DNA from: CAJBLF01 sp964545415
GTDB taxonomy: Bacteria; Patescibacteriota; Gracilibacteria; Absconditabacterales; Absconditicoccaceae
Assembly (NCBI GenBank): GCA_964545415.1
Contig: CAZJFP010000003.1
Coordinates: 18,402 to 82,401 of the forward strand
DNA: 64,000 nucleotides
Direction of reading: 5' to 3'
Shown here: positions 46,696-56,779 of the stretch, piece after piece
How positions within the stretch are numbered: position 1 is the stretch's first letter
Layout of the letters: each line of letters begins with the position of its first letter
Position numbers and translations under genes: made by a program
Notes under the pieces: generated by a model
The model's input: the letters and a program-made list of their open reading frames with translations, nothing else
Databases searched by the model: none
Told to the model about the DNA's origin: nothing

Positions 46696-47325
46696 TTATT
46701 TCTTATTGATATTATCCAAAGCTGATTCGAGGAACAAAACAGTATGATAAGACATCAAATCAACAGGATTGAGATAATTAGCATAGATATATTTCAATCT
46801 AGGAAGATTCCTAAATGATTTGATAGTGTTTTCATCTTTTTGTGCGATAACAAACAACACTTTCTTGTTTGCTAAGCCGATATTTTTGAGGATATCTTGA
46901 GCGTCTTTTGTCTTTGGAGCAGCCATACTAAGATCTTTGAGTCCGAATAATTCACCTGCTTTAGCTTTCAAAGTAATGATGCTATTCAACGCAAGTTTCC
47001 TTGATTTCTTGGTCATAGTCTTGGTATAGTTTTCTGCACCTGTAGGACCGAAGGCAACTCAACCTCCTCTTCTGACAGGTGATTGTTTGATACCTGATCT
47101 AGCTCCTCCTGTACCCTTTTGCTTATAAAGTTTTTTTCCTGATCATGAAACTTCTCACTTACCTTTTGCTTTTGCAAGATTTTGACGAGCATTGCTAGTC
47201 TGTAGAAGATAGTATTCATGGATAAGGTCTTTATTTACCAATGAATCAGCAAAAAGCGCCTCATCAAGAGCGAACTTGGAAACTACCTTACCAGCTTTAT
47301 CGTAGATATCTATACTGTATGCCAT
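46696..47325 (-). CDS. rplD: 50S ribosomal protein L4
   Basis: 209 residues, normal length. The tunnel loop reads KKLYKQKGTGGARSGIKQSPVRRGGGVAFGPTG, with Gly residues partly UGA; MTKKSRKLALNSIITLKA and KKVLFVIAQKDENTIKSFRNLP follow. Ends ALDNINKK. Confidence 0.96.
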
Positions 47326-47356
47326 CTTTCTAGAGAGGTGAAATGAATATAAAAGA

Positions 47357-47959
47357 TTATTTTACGGTCAAAGTGAGCAATGAATTATATGAACCTGGAA
47401 GTGATCATTTGAGTACAACCAATGTTTCATTGTCTTTTGTTATCTTATCAAGAACAGGGATATTTTTGAGGGTTATACGCTGATCTCCCATATGTCCTGC
47501 ATGAGGATGTCCTTTAAGCGTTCTTCTTGGTTTTCTGTTACCTTTTGATCAACCAGTTCTCGTGAACTTGTGACCGTGAGTAGCTCATCCCCCTTTGATA
47601 TGAAATTTTTTGACCATACCTTGAAATCCCTTACCTTTTGATATACCGGTAACATCAACAGCATTCACACCTTCAAGCAAAGCGAGGTCCAAAACAGAAC
47701 CTGCTTGATAAGTAGAGACAAAAGCATCATCTACCTTATATTCTTGCTGTTTTTTATATGCAATTTTCTGACCCTTATCTTTTTTGAGCTCTTTTTTCCC
47801 TACACCGACTACGGCTGAGACATACCCATCTTTTTCTTGGGTCTTATATCTGACGATTTCTTGTGGAACCAATTGTACCAAAGTAACAGGCACAAAATTA
47901 TCCTCGATCCACATCTTGGTCATCTCTTTCTTCTTTACTATGAGTCATCCTTTGGTCAT
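47357..47959 (-). CDS. rplC: 50S ribosomal protein L3
   Basis: 200 residues. MTKGGLIVKKEMTKMWIED at the start (Gly UGA), VDVTGISKGKGFQGMVKKFHIKGG, then GATHGHKFTRTGGSKGNRKPRRTLKGHPHAGHMGDQRIT, all canonical. Two motif glycines are UGA. Start ATG at 47959; a later ATG (47923) would drop the conserved N-terminal strand. Confidence 0.96.
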
Positions 47960-47996
47960 GAGTGTATATAACAAAATGATAAATAGCGCAAACGCA

Positions 47997-48323
47997 TTAG
48001 AATACCTTTACGTCAACCAAAACTCCTACAGGTATTGCGAGATTCTGGAGATATTCCATAGTCTTGGAACCAGTTTCTACAACATCGATCATTCTAGAAT
48101 ACGTAATTCTTTCAAATTGTTCTCTAGAATTTTTGACTATGAAGTTAGATTTCAAAACCGTGTAGACCTTTCTCTGTTTAGGAAGCGGAATAGGTCACTT
48201 TATGGTTGCACCAGACTTAATAAGAAGTCCTACAACCTTACCTACAGACGATTCCAACATCTTAATATCATAGCTTTTCAACTTGATCCTCAATTTAGTC
48301 TTCTGAGATTTTTTGTCAGTCAT
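47997..48323 (-). CDS. rpsJ: 30S ribosomal protein S10
   Basis: 108 residues. KLRIKLKSYDIKMLESSVGKVV, GATIKGPIPLPKQRKVYTVLKS and REQFERITYSRMIDVVE are the S10 signatures. UGA encodes the Gly of TIKGPIP. First gene of the S10 block, 95 bases after tuf. Confidence 0.96.
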
Positions 48324-48371
48324 ACTATATAGTAGTAGAGAGTAAAATAATTTTTTTCTTACAATTTAGGT

Positions 48372-48398
48372 CTCCGCACAGCGCTAGGCTGTGCGGAG
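48372..48398. repeat. Perfect 11-bp hairpin between tuf and rpsJ
   Basis: CTCCGCACAGC, loop GCTAG, GCTGTGCGGAG. The stem is much more GC-rich than its surroundings. No T run follows on the minus strand, so it is not a classic terminator. It could mark RNA processing or partial attenuation between tuf and the S10 operon, or be another inserted palindrome. Confidence 0.75.
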
Positions 48399-48418
48399 CA
48401 ATAAAGTGCAAAAAACTA

Positions 48419-49591
48419 TTATAGAACCTTAGTTACAACTCATGCTCAAACTGTTCTTCCACCTTCTCTAATTGCGAATCTCAATCCTTCTTCCAAAGCT
48501 ACTGGATAGATCAATTCTACATCGATCTTTGCATTATCTCCAGGCATAATCATTTCGACACCAGCCTTGAGAGTAATAGTTCCGGTAACATCAGTAGTTC
48601 TCAAAAAGAATTGTGGTCTGTATCCTGTCATGAAAGGTGTATGTCTTCCACCTTCTTCTTTCTTCAATACGTATACTTCAGCCTCGAATTTAGTGTGAGC
48701 ATTGACTGTTCCTGGTTTGCAGAGAACTTGTCCTCTTTCTATCTGATCTTTTTCAATACCTCTAAGAAGCAATCCAACGTTCATACCAGATTCAGCTTGA
48801 TCGAATTGTTTGTGGAACATCTCAACTCCAGTGATGACTGTTTTCTTTGGCTCCATTCCGAGTCCAAGGATTTCAAGTTCATCATTCATCTTAACAATAC
48901 CTCTTTCGATTCTTCCTGTTGCAACAGTTCCTCTTCCTTTGATAGAGAAGACATCTTCTACTGGCATAAGGAATGGTTTGTCGTTTGCTCTTTCTGGAAC
49001 TGGAATATATTCATCCAACGCCTTGAGAAGATCCCGAACACATTTAGCGTCTCCGTTTTCATCAGCTGGATTTTCAGTAGCCTTAAGTGCAGATCCTCTA
49101 ATAATAGGAGCATCTCCATCATAGTGATTTTTTCTCAATACATCTCTGATTTCCTCTTCTACGAGTTCCAACTCTTCAGGATCAGAAACCATGTCGCATT
49201 TATTCAAGAATACGACGATCTTAGGAACATTAACCTGGTGAGCAAGAAGAACATGTTCTCTTGTCTGAGGCATTGGTCCATCAGTTGCAGCTACTACAAG
49301 AATAGCTCCATCCATCTGAGCAGCACCGACGATCATGTTTTTGACGTAATCGGCATGTCCTGGACAATCGATGTGTGCGTAGTGTCTTGTTTCAGTTTCG
49401 TACTCTACGTGTCTGGTATTAATGGTAATACCTCTTGCCTTCTCTTCTGGAGCATTGTCGATCTGAGCATAGTCCAGAGTCTGAGCAAATCCTTTGGTTG
49501 CAGCAACCTTAGTAATCGCTGCTGTCAATGTTGTCTTTCCATGATCTACGTGACCGATGGTACCTACATTGACGTGAACTTTGTTAGCCAT
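48419..49591 (-). CDS. tuf: Elongation factor Tu
   Basis: 390 residues, slightly short of the usual 393-400. GTPase that delivers aminoacyl-tRNA. G1 is GHVDHGKTT, switch I region EEKARGITIN, G3 DCPGHADY, G4 NKCD, G5 SALKA; domains II and III follow with GRGTVATGRIERG and VEMIMPGDNA. The C-terminus REGGRTVGAGVVTKVL has both glycines of GAG as UGA; with UGA as stop the protein would lose its invariant last eight residues. It leads into the ribosomal operon and follows three tRNA genes. Confidence 0.98.
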
Positions 49592-49936
49592 AGGTAAATT
49601 ATTTAAAAATTAAAATGGATATACACGGTTATAAAAAAAAACGCGTGGACTGTTACCATACCAATTTCGGCATGAATTGCAACAGATTTTTTGAGAATTG
49701 TAAACAAAATATTGATTTCGATCGACCCGATAGTCAATATCCGTCTATATGGATATGCTATCTGTCTTTCCGAAACCTCGGGGCTGTACATAATAAATCC
49801 CTAGGGGATCATTGTATTTACAGCATGTTCTAAGGTCACGTGGACCTTCAGGGGATGAAGTGGTCACTACCTTGACAGCGGTCTATTGTTTCAACCATCC
49901 ACCTAGCTGAAACAATTTTTTTGAGATTTTTACATC
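49592..49936 (-). promoter_or_regulatory. Long tuf leader with possible RNA structure
   Basis: 345 bases without a convincing gene. On the minus strand there are several local stems: TTGTTTCA / TGAAACAA (near 49890-49920), AAGGTC / GACCTT (near 49835) and ATCCC / GGGAT (near 49805). A -10/-35-like pair (TTGCAA, 16 bases, TATGGT) lies near 49645-49675. It may be a structured leader or an unrecognised small RNA; the tuf promoter is probably here. Confidence 0.35.
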
Positions 49937-50010
49937 TCGGGGATGCGGGACTCGAACTCGCGGCCTCTTGGTCCCAAACCAAGCGCTCTAGCCATCTGAG
50001 CTAATCCCCG
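49937..50010 (-). tRNA. tRNA-Pro (anticodon UGG)
   Basis: Complete cloverleaf on the minus strand: acceptor CGGGGAU pairs with AUCCCCG, the C1-G72 pair being typical for proline tRNAs. Anticodon stem CTTGG/CCAAG with loop TTTGGGA gives UGG. T arm GCGAG-TTCGAGT-CCCGC. CCA is not encoded. Confidence 0.95.
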
Positions 50011-50093
50011 GGCTAGACTTGAATCATTGGACCTAATAACGCAATTCTGGTTTTTGCATTCTACATTCTGAATTCTACATTCTGAATTTTAAA

Positions 50094-50170
<77 letters not shown>

Positions 50171-50173
50171 GCT

Positions 50174-50250
50174 TGGTGGGCATAGGTGGACTCGAACCAC
50201 CGACCTCGTCCTTATCAGAGACGCGCTCTAACCAACTGAGCTATATGCCC
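50174..50250 (-). tRNA. tRNA-Ile (anticodon GAU)
   Basis: Minus strand. Acceptor GGGCATA pairs with TATGCCC, D arm AGCTCAGTTGGTTAGAGC, anticodon loop CTGATAA gives GAU, T arm GGTGG-TTCGAGT-CCACC. CCA encoded. Five bases from tRNA-Phe, so co-transcribed. Confidence 0.95.
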
Positions 50251-50278
50251 ATATCTTTTTTTGCTTCTGAACATTGCT

Positions 50279-50331
50279 CTCGTCCTTATCACCCCGAACC
50301 GTCGGGGTAACCAACTGAGCTATATGCCCAT
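50279..50331 (-). pseudogene. tRNA-Ile fragment with palindrome insertion
   Basis: Exact copy of the 5' part of the neighbouring tRNA-Ile (acceptor 5' strand and D arm, 50308-50331) and of its anticodon loop region (50279-50291). Between them the 11 bases GAGCGCGTCTC of the intact gene are replaced by the 16-base palindrome at 50292-50307 (CCCCGAACCGTCGGGG on plus). The T arm and 3' acceptor strand are missing, so it cannot be a working tRNA. Confidence 0.8.
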
Positions 50332-50487
50332 ACAATAATACAGTTTCAGCTATACAAAAAAATAAAGCTGTTTGAGCTGTATAATAATCTCATCTGCAAT
50401 TTCAAGCAAAAAAACACGAAAATTTGCTTGTTTGAAAAACGAAAATAATTACCATGGCGTCATATGCCTTATATATAGTAGATTATC

Positions 50488-52107
50488 ATGAAACAATTCG
50501 GTATCAGTAAAGAGAACAAAAAGACACGAAGATATTATCTCAAATACATAAACGGAACATTTGTTATCTTGATTGTTTTTTGTTTCATTTTTTTTGTGTT
50601 TTTTGCAAAGATCAACGATATGCTCTTCAGCAAAAACAAAATTGATGTCTTCAAAGAAGATTTATGACAGATAGCGTTTTATACACGGACATTCGACAAA
50701 GAGCTTTCGCACTTTCTCGTAACGCTGGATGAAATAGTCCAACAATACATACAAGGAGAAAACATCTTCAGCACCAAACAAAAAGAGATAGACGAATGCC
50801 GAAAATATATTGAAGAAAACAAGGAATACTTGAAAAAGGTGTGATTCTCAAATTATGATAAACTCATCAACCTACTTTCAGATCTGAGAACATATCAAAA
50901 CGAATTTTTTGAATTGTTGGGAAAAAATCAATCCTTCAATTATCTCGTCATCCTACAAAACGCAAACGAAAAAAGACCAAACGGATGATTTTTTTGATCC
51001 TTCGCATTCATCAAAGTCAACCAAGGACATATAGAGGATTTGGAAATCATAGACTCCTATTATCCGGACTTTATAGCCTACAAGACACGCATCACCGCAC
51101 CATCCCGAACTTCACCGTTTTTGCCGGATCGCAAAATCGGATTCATTGCAGGAAACAAATTCGGATTCACCGATATCGACGGGAAAAACTTGAAAGATCT
51201 CTATGAACTAATGTTCAACAAGACATATGAAATGCGAAAAGTGGAAAAAACCATGCAACCAGATCTCTACAACAAAGTACTTCATCAAGACATAAAATGA
51301 GTGATTTTCATCAGGTCGGATCTCCTCGAGAATTTTTTTCCAAGCTTCAAAAAAAAGGCACGAGAACGGCAGTTTCTCAATGCATCAGTCGACTTGATCA
51401 GAAAGGAAATCCGCGGAAACAAAAAAGAATTGTACATCAAGGAAATCAAACAGTATTTTGACAATCAGAAAGGAAATATTATAAAAAGCGTCATCAATAG
51501 GTTTGACGAAATAACCAACAGACAATACGTCACGATGTATTTTTCCAACATATCGACAGGATTCAACGACATCATAAAAAAACATAATCTGACCAACATC
51601 TTCGATCCGAATTTCATCTACTTCCGGGATACCAATGTGAGTTACAATAAAATAGACAGCTTCGTTACCAAACACATCCAGATCAATGATGAACAAGGAA
51701 CTATACAAAAAGACAGCAAAAACGATATCGTAGACATCAGTACGCTCAAAAACGGGAAATATACGATCAACATCTATTACAAGTTTGAAATACCGAAAAT
51801 GTATATAGATTTCATCAAGGATCTGGAAAAAAAATATGAGATAGAGATAACCGATAGAGAAATGGCGATTTTGGGATTAAAATCAGGAATATACGAAGAA
51901 CCAGGCTTTGGTAAGGTCAGAAAACGACGAGAAACCAAAGCGACCGTCTATTTTCCAAAATATATAACCGTAACAAACGTAACCTGAGATATTTACTATC
52001 AAGCACCGTTTACCGCGCCATTTGCAAATGGAGTATTTTATCAGGCAGGAAGTATAGAAAACAACAGCTTGAGAACAATAAAGATGAATATCGAAGTAAA
52101 AAGATAA
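50488..52107 (+). CDS. DUF4012-family membrane protein
   Basis: 539 residues. A short basic cytoplasmic start (KENKKTRRYYLKYI) is followed by one membrane helix at about residues 25-50 (FVILIVFCFIFFVFF). The outer part begins with coil-like helices, then YLVILQNANEKRPNGGFFGSFAF at about 153-175, the signature of the DUF4012 family (usually LLQNxxELRPTGGFIG). In this NGGFFG motif two of the three glycines are UGA. DUF4012 proteins are common in CPR and Actinobacteria; some lie near polysaccharide and surface genes, but their role is not established. No partner gene is evident. Start follows a 157-base spacer after the tRNA fragment. Confidence 0.85.
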
Positions 52108-52244
52108 CATATTATATACAAATTAAGAAAAAAGAGAAGCAAATACTACAAAGAAGCCAAGAATTTTTGGCTTTTTTCGTATTTGAGAATATAATAAGAC
52201 CAAAGGAATATTGTTGCATCTTTTAATCTTTCAATTATAAAAAA

Positions 52245-53723
52245 ATGGGGACACCAGATATCGGACCTGTCAAAGCCGAATATGATAGCGAAACAGCAAA
52301 CAAATATGACAATTATCTTGAAGAAGAAGTAAAAAAATCGCACGAAACAACAGAAAGCAATCTAGAGGATCTAAAGATTGCCGCTATCAGCAAAACGCTA
52401 AAAGAAAATATATATTCTTCAAACCTGACTATTTCCACATACCAATTCACTGATCAAGAAAGCTACACGGACACGGATTTCAATGATAAGACCGATACCT
52501 ATATCAATATGAACAGTTCATTTCGTTATATCAGATACAATATCGGTGGAGCAGGAACGCTCTACAATCAATTAGCTGAAGGTAATGATTTCACAAAAGA
52601 TAGTCCCAAAAAAGTCTTTGAAAACATCAAGAATCGTCTCACGCAGTTGGGATTCAATCAAAAAGTCGATGATCAAGGAAAATTAGTGAAGTTCGATATC
52701 CAAAACGATCAGGATATGCTCTATGCGATAGGATTTTTTCAAACTATCGTAGAATCCAAAGTAACCAATGCAAGCAAAAAAGATTTCAGGATAGGACCAA
52801 AAACCCTGACTGCACTCTTAGACAACACCACAGCGATGATAGCCGCTTCAAATAAACCTGAAACACAAACCACATCAGAGAAGCCAAAAGACAGCCAAGA
52901 TGTTATCGATGCAACGGAAGTAGTCGACAGAACAGCAAAAAAAGCAGAGTTAGATAAATTCAACGAAGCGACGATGACCGTGAAGCTCTATTCAAGAGTA
53001 GAAAAAAGCGATTACGAAAAACTCTTTGTTGCTGTTGCAGCGACGGATGATGAAGAAAAAATCAAACTCGCCTACACATACATGCAAGCGCTCATCAAGG
53101 GAGACCAATCTATGGCAGGAGCTACAGACGACAAGAAATATCCTGGAATCAAAACCTTCAAGATTATCTGCCAAAATCTCTGACAAGAAGCTATCTATCA
53201 AGAAGTAAAAGATAGATTGGAAGGCAAACCAATCTATGAATACATTCCCCAACCTAATATGGACATATACAACAAAATAGAAACAGAAGAAACAGAAGAA
53301 ATAGAAGAGCCTGAATCACTTAATATCGAACCAATAACCACCACACCACAAAAAAACCCACTAACTAATGAAGAAAGCAATACAGACGTACAGACAATAA
53401 ATACAGCAATAGAAAATTTACAGCAAAAAAATATTGATCCAAATACAAATCCAGACGAATACAAAAAGCGAATGCAAGAAATAAGCGATCTTCAAGAACA
53501 AAAAGATGCGTTACTGACTCCGGAACAAATTCAAGAAGAAATCAAAAAAAATCAGGATGAAATAAATCTATTGCAACCCACGATCACCAAAGAAAACGAA
53601 TTTGAGATAAATAGTAAAATCAATTTTCATCAATCAAATATCACACAATTACAAAAGCTCTTGGATCAAAAATTACAAAAAACACAACCAAACAACACAC
53701 AACCCCAAGAAATAGTCCTTTAA
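52245..53723 (+). CDS. Hydrophilic protein with peptidoglycan-binding-like segment and coiled coil
   Basis: 492 residues with a UGA-Gly at 53181; TAA stop. No signal peptide. Residues about 120-205 (VFENIKNRLTQLGF ... FFQTIVES ... DFRIGPKTLTALL) resemble a PG_binding_1-type helical repeat, where a G-P-x-T-x-x-A-L segment is typical; this is tentative. From about 340 on the protein is Glu/Gln/Asn-rich and predicted coiled coil (EEIKKNQDEINLLQPTITKENEF). It is 25 bases ahead of the similarly hydrophilic 53749 gene, so likely an operon. It resembles the 835 and 4522 proteins in style. Function unknown. Confidence 0.7.
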
Positions 53724-53748
53724 TCTTTTATACTATTACATCAGCACC

Positions 53749-55860
53749 ATGAGTAATGTAGAAAAACTCACCTCAGAAGAATCCACACTAGAGAACGAGA
53801 TCAACGACACGTTGAAAGATTTCTCAGCAGAAGAGATGAAACTCAAAAAAAACATAGAGACATCCAAAGACATCAATTCACGAACGGTTGAAGAAATGGA
53901 AGCATATCTCAATAGTGGCGAACTAAAAAAAAGGCTCGATGCCTACATCCAAGTGAATGGAACCAAAGTGGATATTTCTAGCGTTGAATTGGACAAGACC
54001 AACAAAACATTGAAAATGAAATACAAAGTGATGATGGATGGAACATCCAAAGATATCACTAGCTACTTTCAAATAGTGGGAGAAACAAACAATAGTTATC
54101 TCAAATTTACCGCAAATCCTGATAAAAAAACAGATATCACTAGTGTTGAACTCTACAATAACGGACAGACATTGTTGCCAGAAAACGGATATAACGGAGG
54201 AAAAATGTTTGATATCAGCATCATCAAGACACCAGCCAAAGGAATCGATATCAGAATTGTAGAAAACGAAAGAAAAACAAAAGAAAAAATCCTCAAAAGA
54301 GTGAAAGATTTTGATCTAGCGGCAAATTTTCTCAAACCAGACGGAACAGTCGAAGATTTCAAGGATGAAAATTTGGAAAACACCAAGATAGAAGCACTCA
54401 AAGACACTAAACTTGGAAAAGAGGCAATCGCAGAAGGCAATGAATTTTCTAGAGCGATTTTTATGAAAGAAGGAGAAAAATATCGTGAAATAGGAAAAGT
54501 ATATTTCAATGAAAAGGGAGAATTTGACGCAAACAAGACAGAAAACACACAGAAATTCAACCTCTTGGGTATAACGATGAATGTCAGTATAGATGAAACG
54601 AACAATACATTTAATATAGAAAATGTAGATGCGCTCAAAGAACAAATAAAAAAGCATAGAGAGATTTTGAGCAAGTATATAGAAAATTCAGAATTCGGTG
54701 ATTACACCATCTTTACAGGATTCAACAGACCAAAAGGAGGAAGGTGGATACAAACAAAACGCTTATGATTGGAACTGGTAGAAGATATGTACAGCTTCAA
54801 ACGATGAGAAAGAGATGAAGATGTAATGAACTTTTGATTTACGGAAGACAACAGTCTCATACTAAGAGACGCTGCAGGCAAAGTAGTCGAAACGCTTACG
54901 ATAGAAACAGCAGATAGCAAAAAACAAATAGAGTTCAAAGATATTACAAAAAACGCAGAAAAAGAACAATTAGTCATCCAAAAAGCAAGCAAAGAAATTA
55001 CAAAAAATCAAGAAAAACCTGAACTGATAAACCAACCAGCAGCATTAGAAAAAGAGTATCTTTACAATCAAAACGGAGAAAAACTAGAATATCACGACAA
55101 AAAATGAACGCTGTTAACAAAAATACCAGCAAAAAAGACAGAAGAGAACAAACGAGAATTAGGAGAATTATCAGAGGATGTACAACTAGAAGATCTCTAC
55201 AAAGATTTCAAAAAAAACATGATAGAAAAGATAAAGAAAGAAAAAAACGAAGATAAGACGTTCGAAGAGCAGTTAAAAAGCATCAACCTTCTAGATAACG
55301 ATATCTATGCAACATTTACAGCGTTACGATGAGAAAGAGGGACAACCATCAACCAAAGAGAAACCGTAAGAGTATTGGATGATGAGAAAATGGGCATCTA
55401 CAAATACTACAAAGTAGAACAGAAAAAAGAAGGAGAAGCATTCACCTTCCAAGACGACACAGAATTGTATAATGAGACAGAAGAGATCATGAACGGTATT
55501 TTGGACAACATACATACACTAACAAAAATTGAATCTACCGCATTAGTATACAAAGACAAAAAAGAAAAAGTCGAAAAATCATTCACCCAATTTGTAGGAG
55601 GAAGCGGATTCTTGCCGTTAAGTACCGTAGACAAAATCAACTTCTTAAAAGAAGATAAAAAAGACAAAGGATCTCTGACCAAAACATTCATTTGGGGATC
55701 AAAGACAGAGGACATCAAGAACTTCCCTGTACAATTCGACATCACAGAAAAGAAAATCACTATCAGCGAAAAAAGACAAACGATCAACAACCAAGAATAC
55801 AAGACAAGACTGGAAGACAACGACAAGGGACTCAAGCTTCGATTCGACGACATTGAATAA
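53749..55860 (+). CDS. Large Lys/Glu-rich hydrophilic protein
   Basis: 703 residues, TAA stop, UGA-Gly at 54766, 54805, 54829, 55105 and 55330. N-terminus MSNVEKLTSEESTLENEIND is coil-forming. The middle has two or three beta-rich segments with repeated pattern, for example VDISSVELDKTNKTLKMKYKV and TDITSVELYNNGQTL, which look like a small duplicated domain. No Cys-rich or membrane parts and no signal peptide. I do not recognise it. It may be an exported or structural protein unique to this lineage. Ends before an imperfect hairpin region and a terminator. Confidence 0.75.
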
Positions 55861-55879
55861 TCACCTGCCAACAAAAATA

Positions 55880-55930
55880 GTTTACCAACCAAATAATTCT
55901 GAAAAAAAGAGGAATTATTGAGTTGGTAAC
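55880..55930. repeat. Long imperfect inverted repeat
   Basis: GTTTACCAACCAAATAATTC and GAATTATTGAGTTGGTAAC pair over about 17 bases around a 12-base A-rich centre. It follows the end of the 53749 gene. A second, weaker one (CATATTCTTC / GAAGGAGAATATG) is at 55932-55972. Confidence 0.65.
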
Positions 55931-55982
55931 TACATATTCTTCAATCAAATATATTTTTGAAGGAGAATATGTAAAATATAAG

Positions 55983-56006
55983 CCCCGTAGATACTACGGG
56001 GTTTCC
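55983..56006 (+). terminator. Rho-independent terminator
   Basis: CCCCGTAG, loop ATA, CTACGGGG, then TTTCCTT. It closes the 52245-55860 unit and precedes a -35-like TTGACT at 56041. Confidence 0.75.
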
Positions 56007-56111
56007 TTATATCCAAAAAGAGACTTTTCCAAAAATAGACTTGACTTTTTGTGGTATTTGAGTATTTTCTGTATTAGGAAATAAAAAAATAACAACTAAA
56101 AAATATCGCCA

Positions 56112-56612
56112 ATGAAAAAAATCGGAATTGTCATCATGATTGTGCTTTTAGCTGCCACGGGCACCTATGCACAAAAAGCATCCAAAAGCTTCAAGGGAAT
56201 AGCTAACCTGTATAATACACAGGTTGAAATATTCCTTGCAGAGGTATTCGAACTTCAAAAAACCGGATTGGTTATGTCGGCTACCGCAAAAGCAGAATTG
56301 GATCAAAAAATTTACGAAGCTTTCCTGATTGATTTCGCCAAGTGGGCTGCATTTACGCAAAAATACGAAGGCGGAAAAAAGTTTGATTTGAAACTGAAAG
56401 GCACCAAGGATTTCGAAGCAGAATCCAAGGAATACTTAGCTCAGTTCAAGCTTATACAAGCTGAATTTGTAAAAGAACGTCTTATCTGGACAGAAGCAGA
56501 ACTCTCCAAAGTTCTGACCATAGAAAAACTCCAGAAATATATTGACCCGGTTACGAAGAAATTCGAAGACCGTACAAAAGCGCTCTTTACGAAACTTGTA
56601 AACAACAAATAG
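56112..56612 (+). CDS. Small secreted helical protein, possibly acquired
   Basis: 166 residues with a signal peptide MKKIGIVIMIVLLAATGTYA. The mature part is helical and Lys/Phe-rich (ANLYNTQVEIFLAEVFELQ, FDLKLKGTKDFEAESKEYL). I do not recognise the family. It uses no UGA for its seven or eight glycines and has C/G-richer third positions than its neighbours (for example runs of ACC, GCC, CTG), unlike the flanking genes. It has its own terminators on both sides. Those traits suggest recent transfer from a standard-code donor, perhaps of the Bacteroidota type given the lead-in and signal peptide, but this is only a guess. Stop TAG. Confidence 0.8.
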   Translation: MKKIGIVIMIVLLAATGTYAQKASKSFKGIANLYNTQVEIFLAEVFELQKTGLVMSATAKAELDQKIYEAFLIDFAKWAAFTQKYEGGKKFDLKLKGTKDFEAESKEYLAQFKLIQAEFVKERLIWTEAELSKVLTIEKLQKYIDPVTKKFEDRTKALFTKLVNNK

Positions 56613-56634
56613 GAAACATTACACAACATTTGAA

Positions 56635-56665
56635 AGGCGACCGAGTATTCCGGTTGCCTTTTTTC
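56635..56665 (+). terminator. Rho-independent terminator
   Basis: AGGCGACCG and CGGTTGCCT form a stem (one G-U pair) around AGTATTC, followed by TTTTTT. It lies 22 bases after the secreted protein gene. Confidence 0.8.
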
Positions 56666-56700
56666 GATAAAACCGTATAGTCCAAAAAACGAACAAACAT

Positions 56701-56755
56701 CGCTTCGGCATTTAGTCGTTTTAGGCCGACTTCTCGGCCCCCCGAAGCGTCGGGG
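56701..56755. repeat. Nested palindromes between two genes
   Basis: GGCCGA-CTTC-TCGGCC sits inside an outer pair CGCTTCGG / CCGAAGCG (56701-56708 and 56742-56749). Overlapping the right arm is CCCCGAAGCGTCGGGG (56740-56755), which differs by one base from the palindrome in the tRNA-Ile fragment at 50292-50307. Confidence 0.75.
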
Positions 56756-56779
56756 TCGTTTATTTATTCATCGTCTAGT

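Noticed and set aside
48611..49597. A 328-codon plus-strand reading frame opposite tuf
   Set aside because: It is antisense to a full, certain EF-Tu gene and has a low-complexity Ser/Phe/Ile composition typical of shadow frames.
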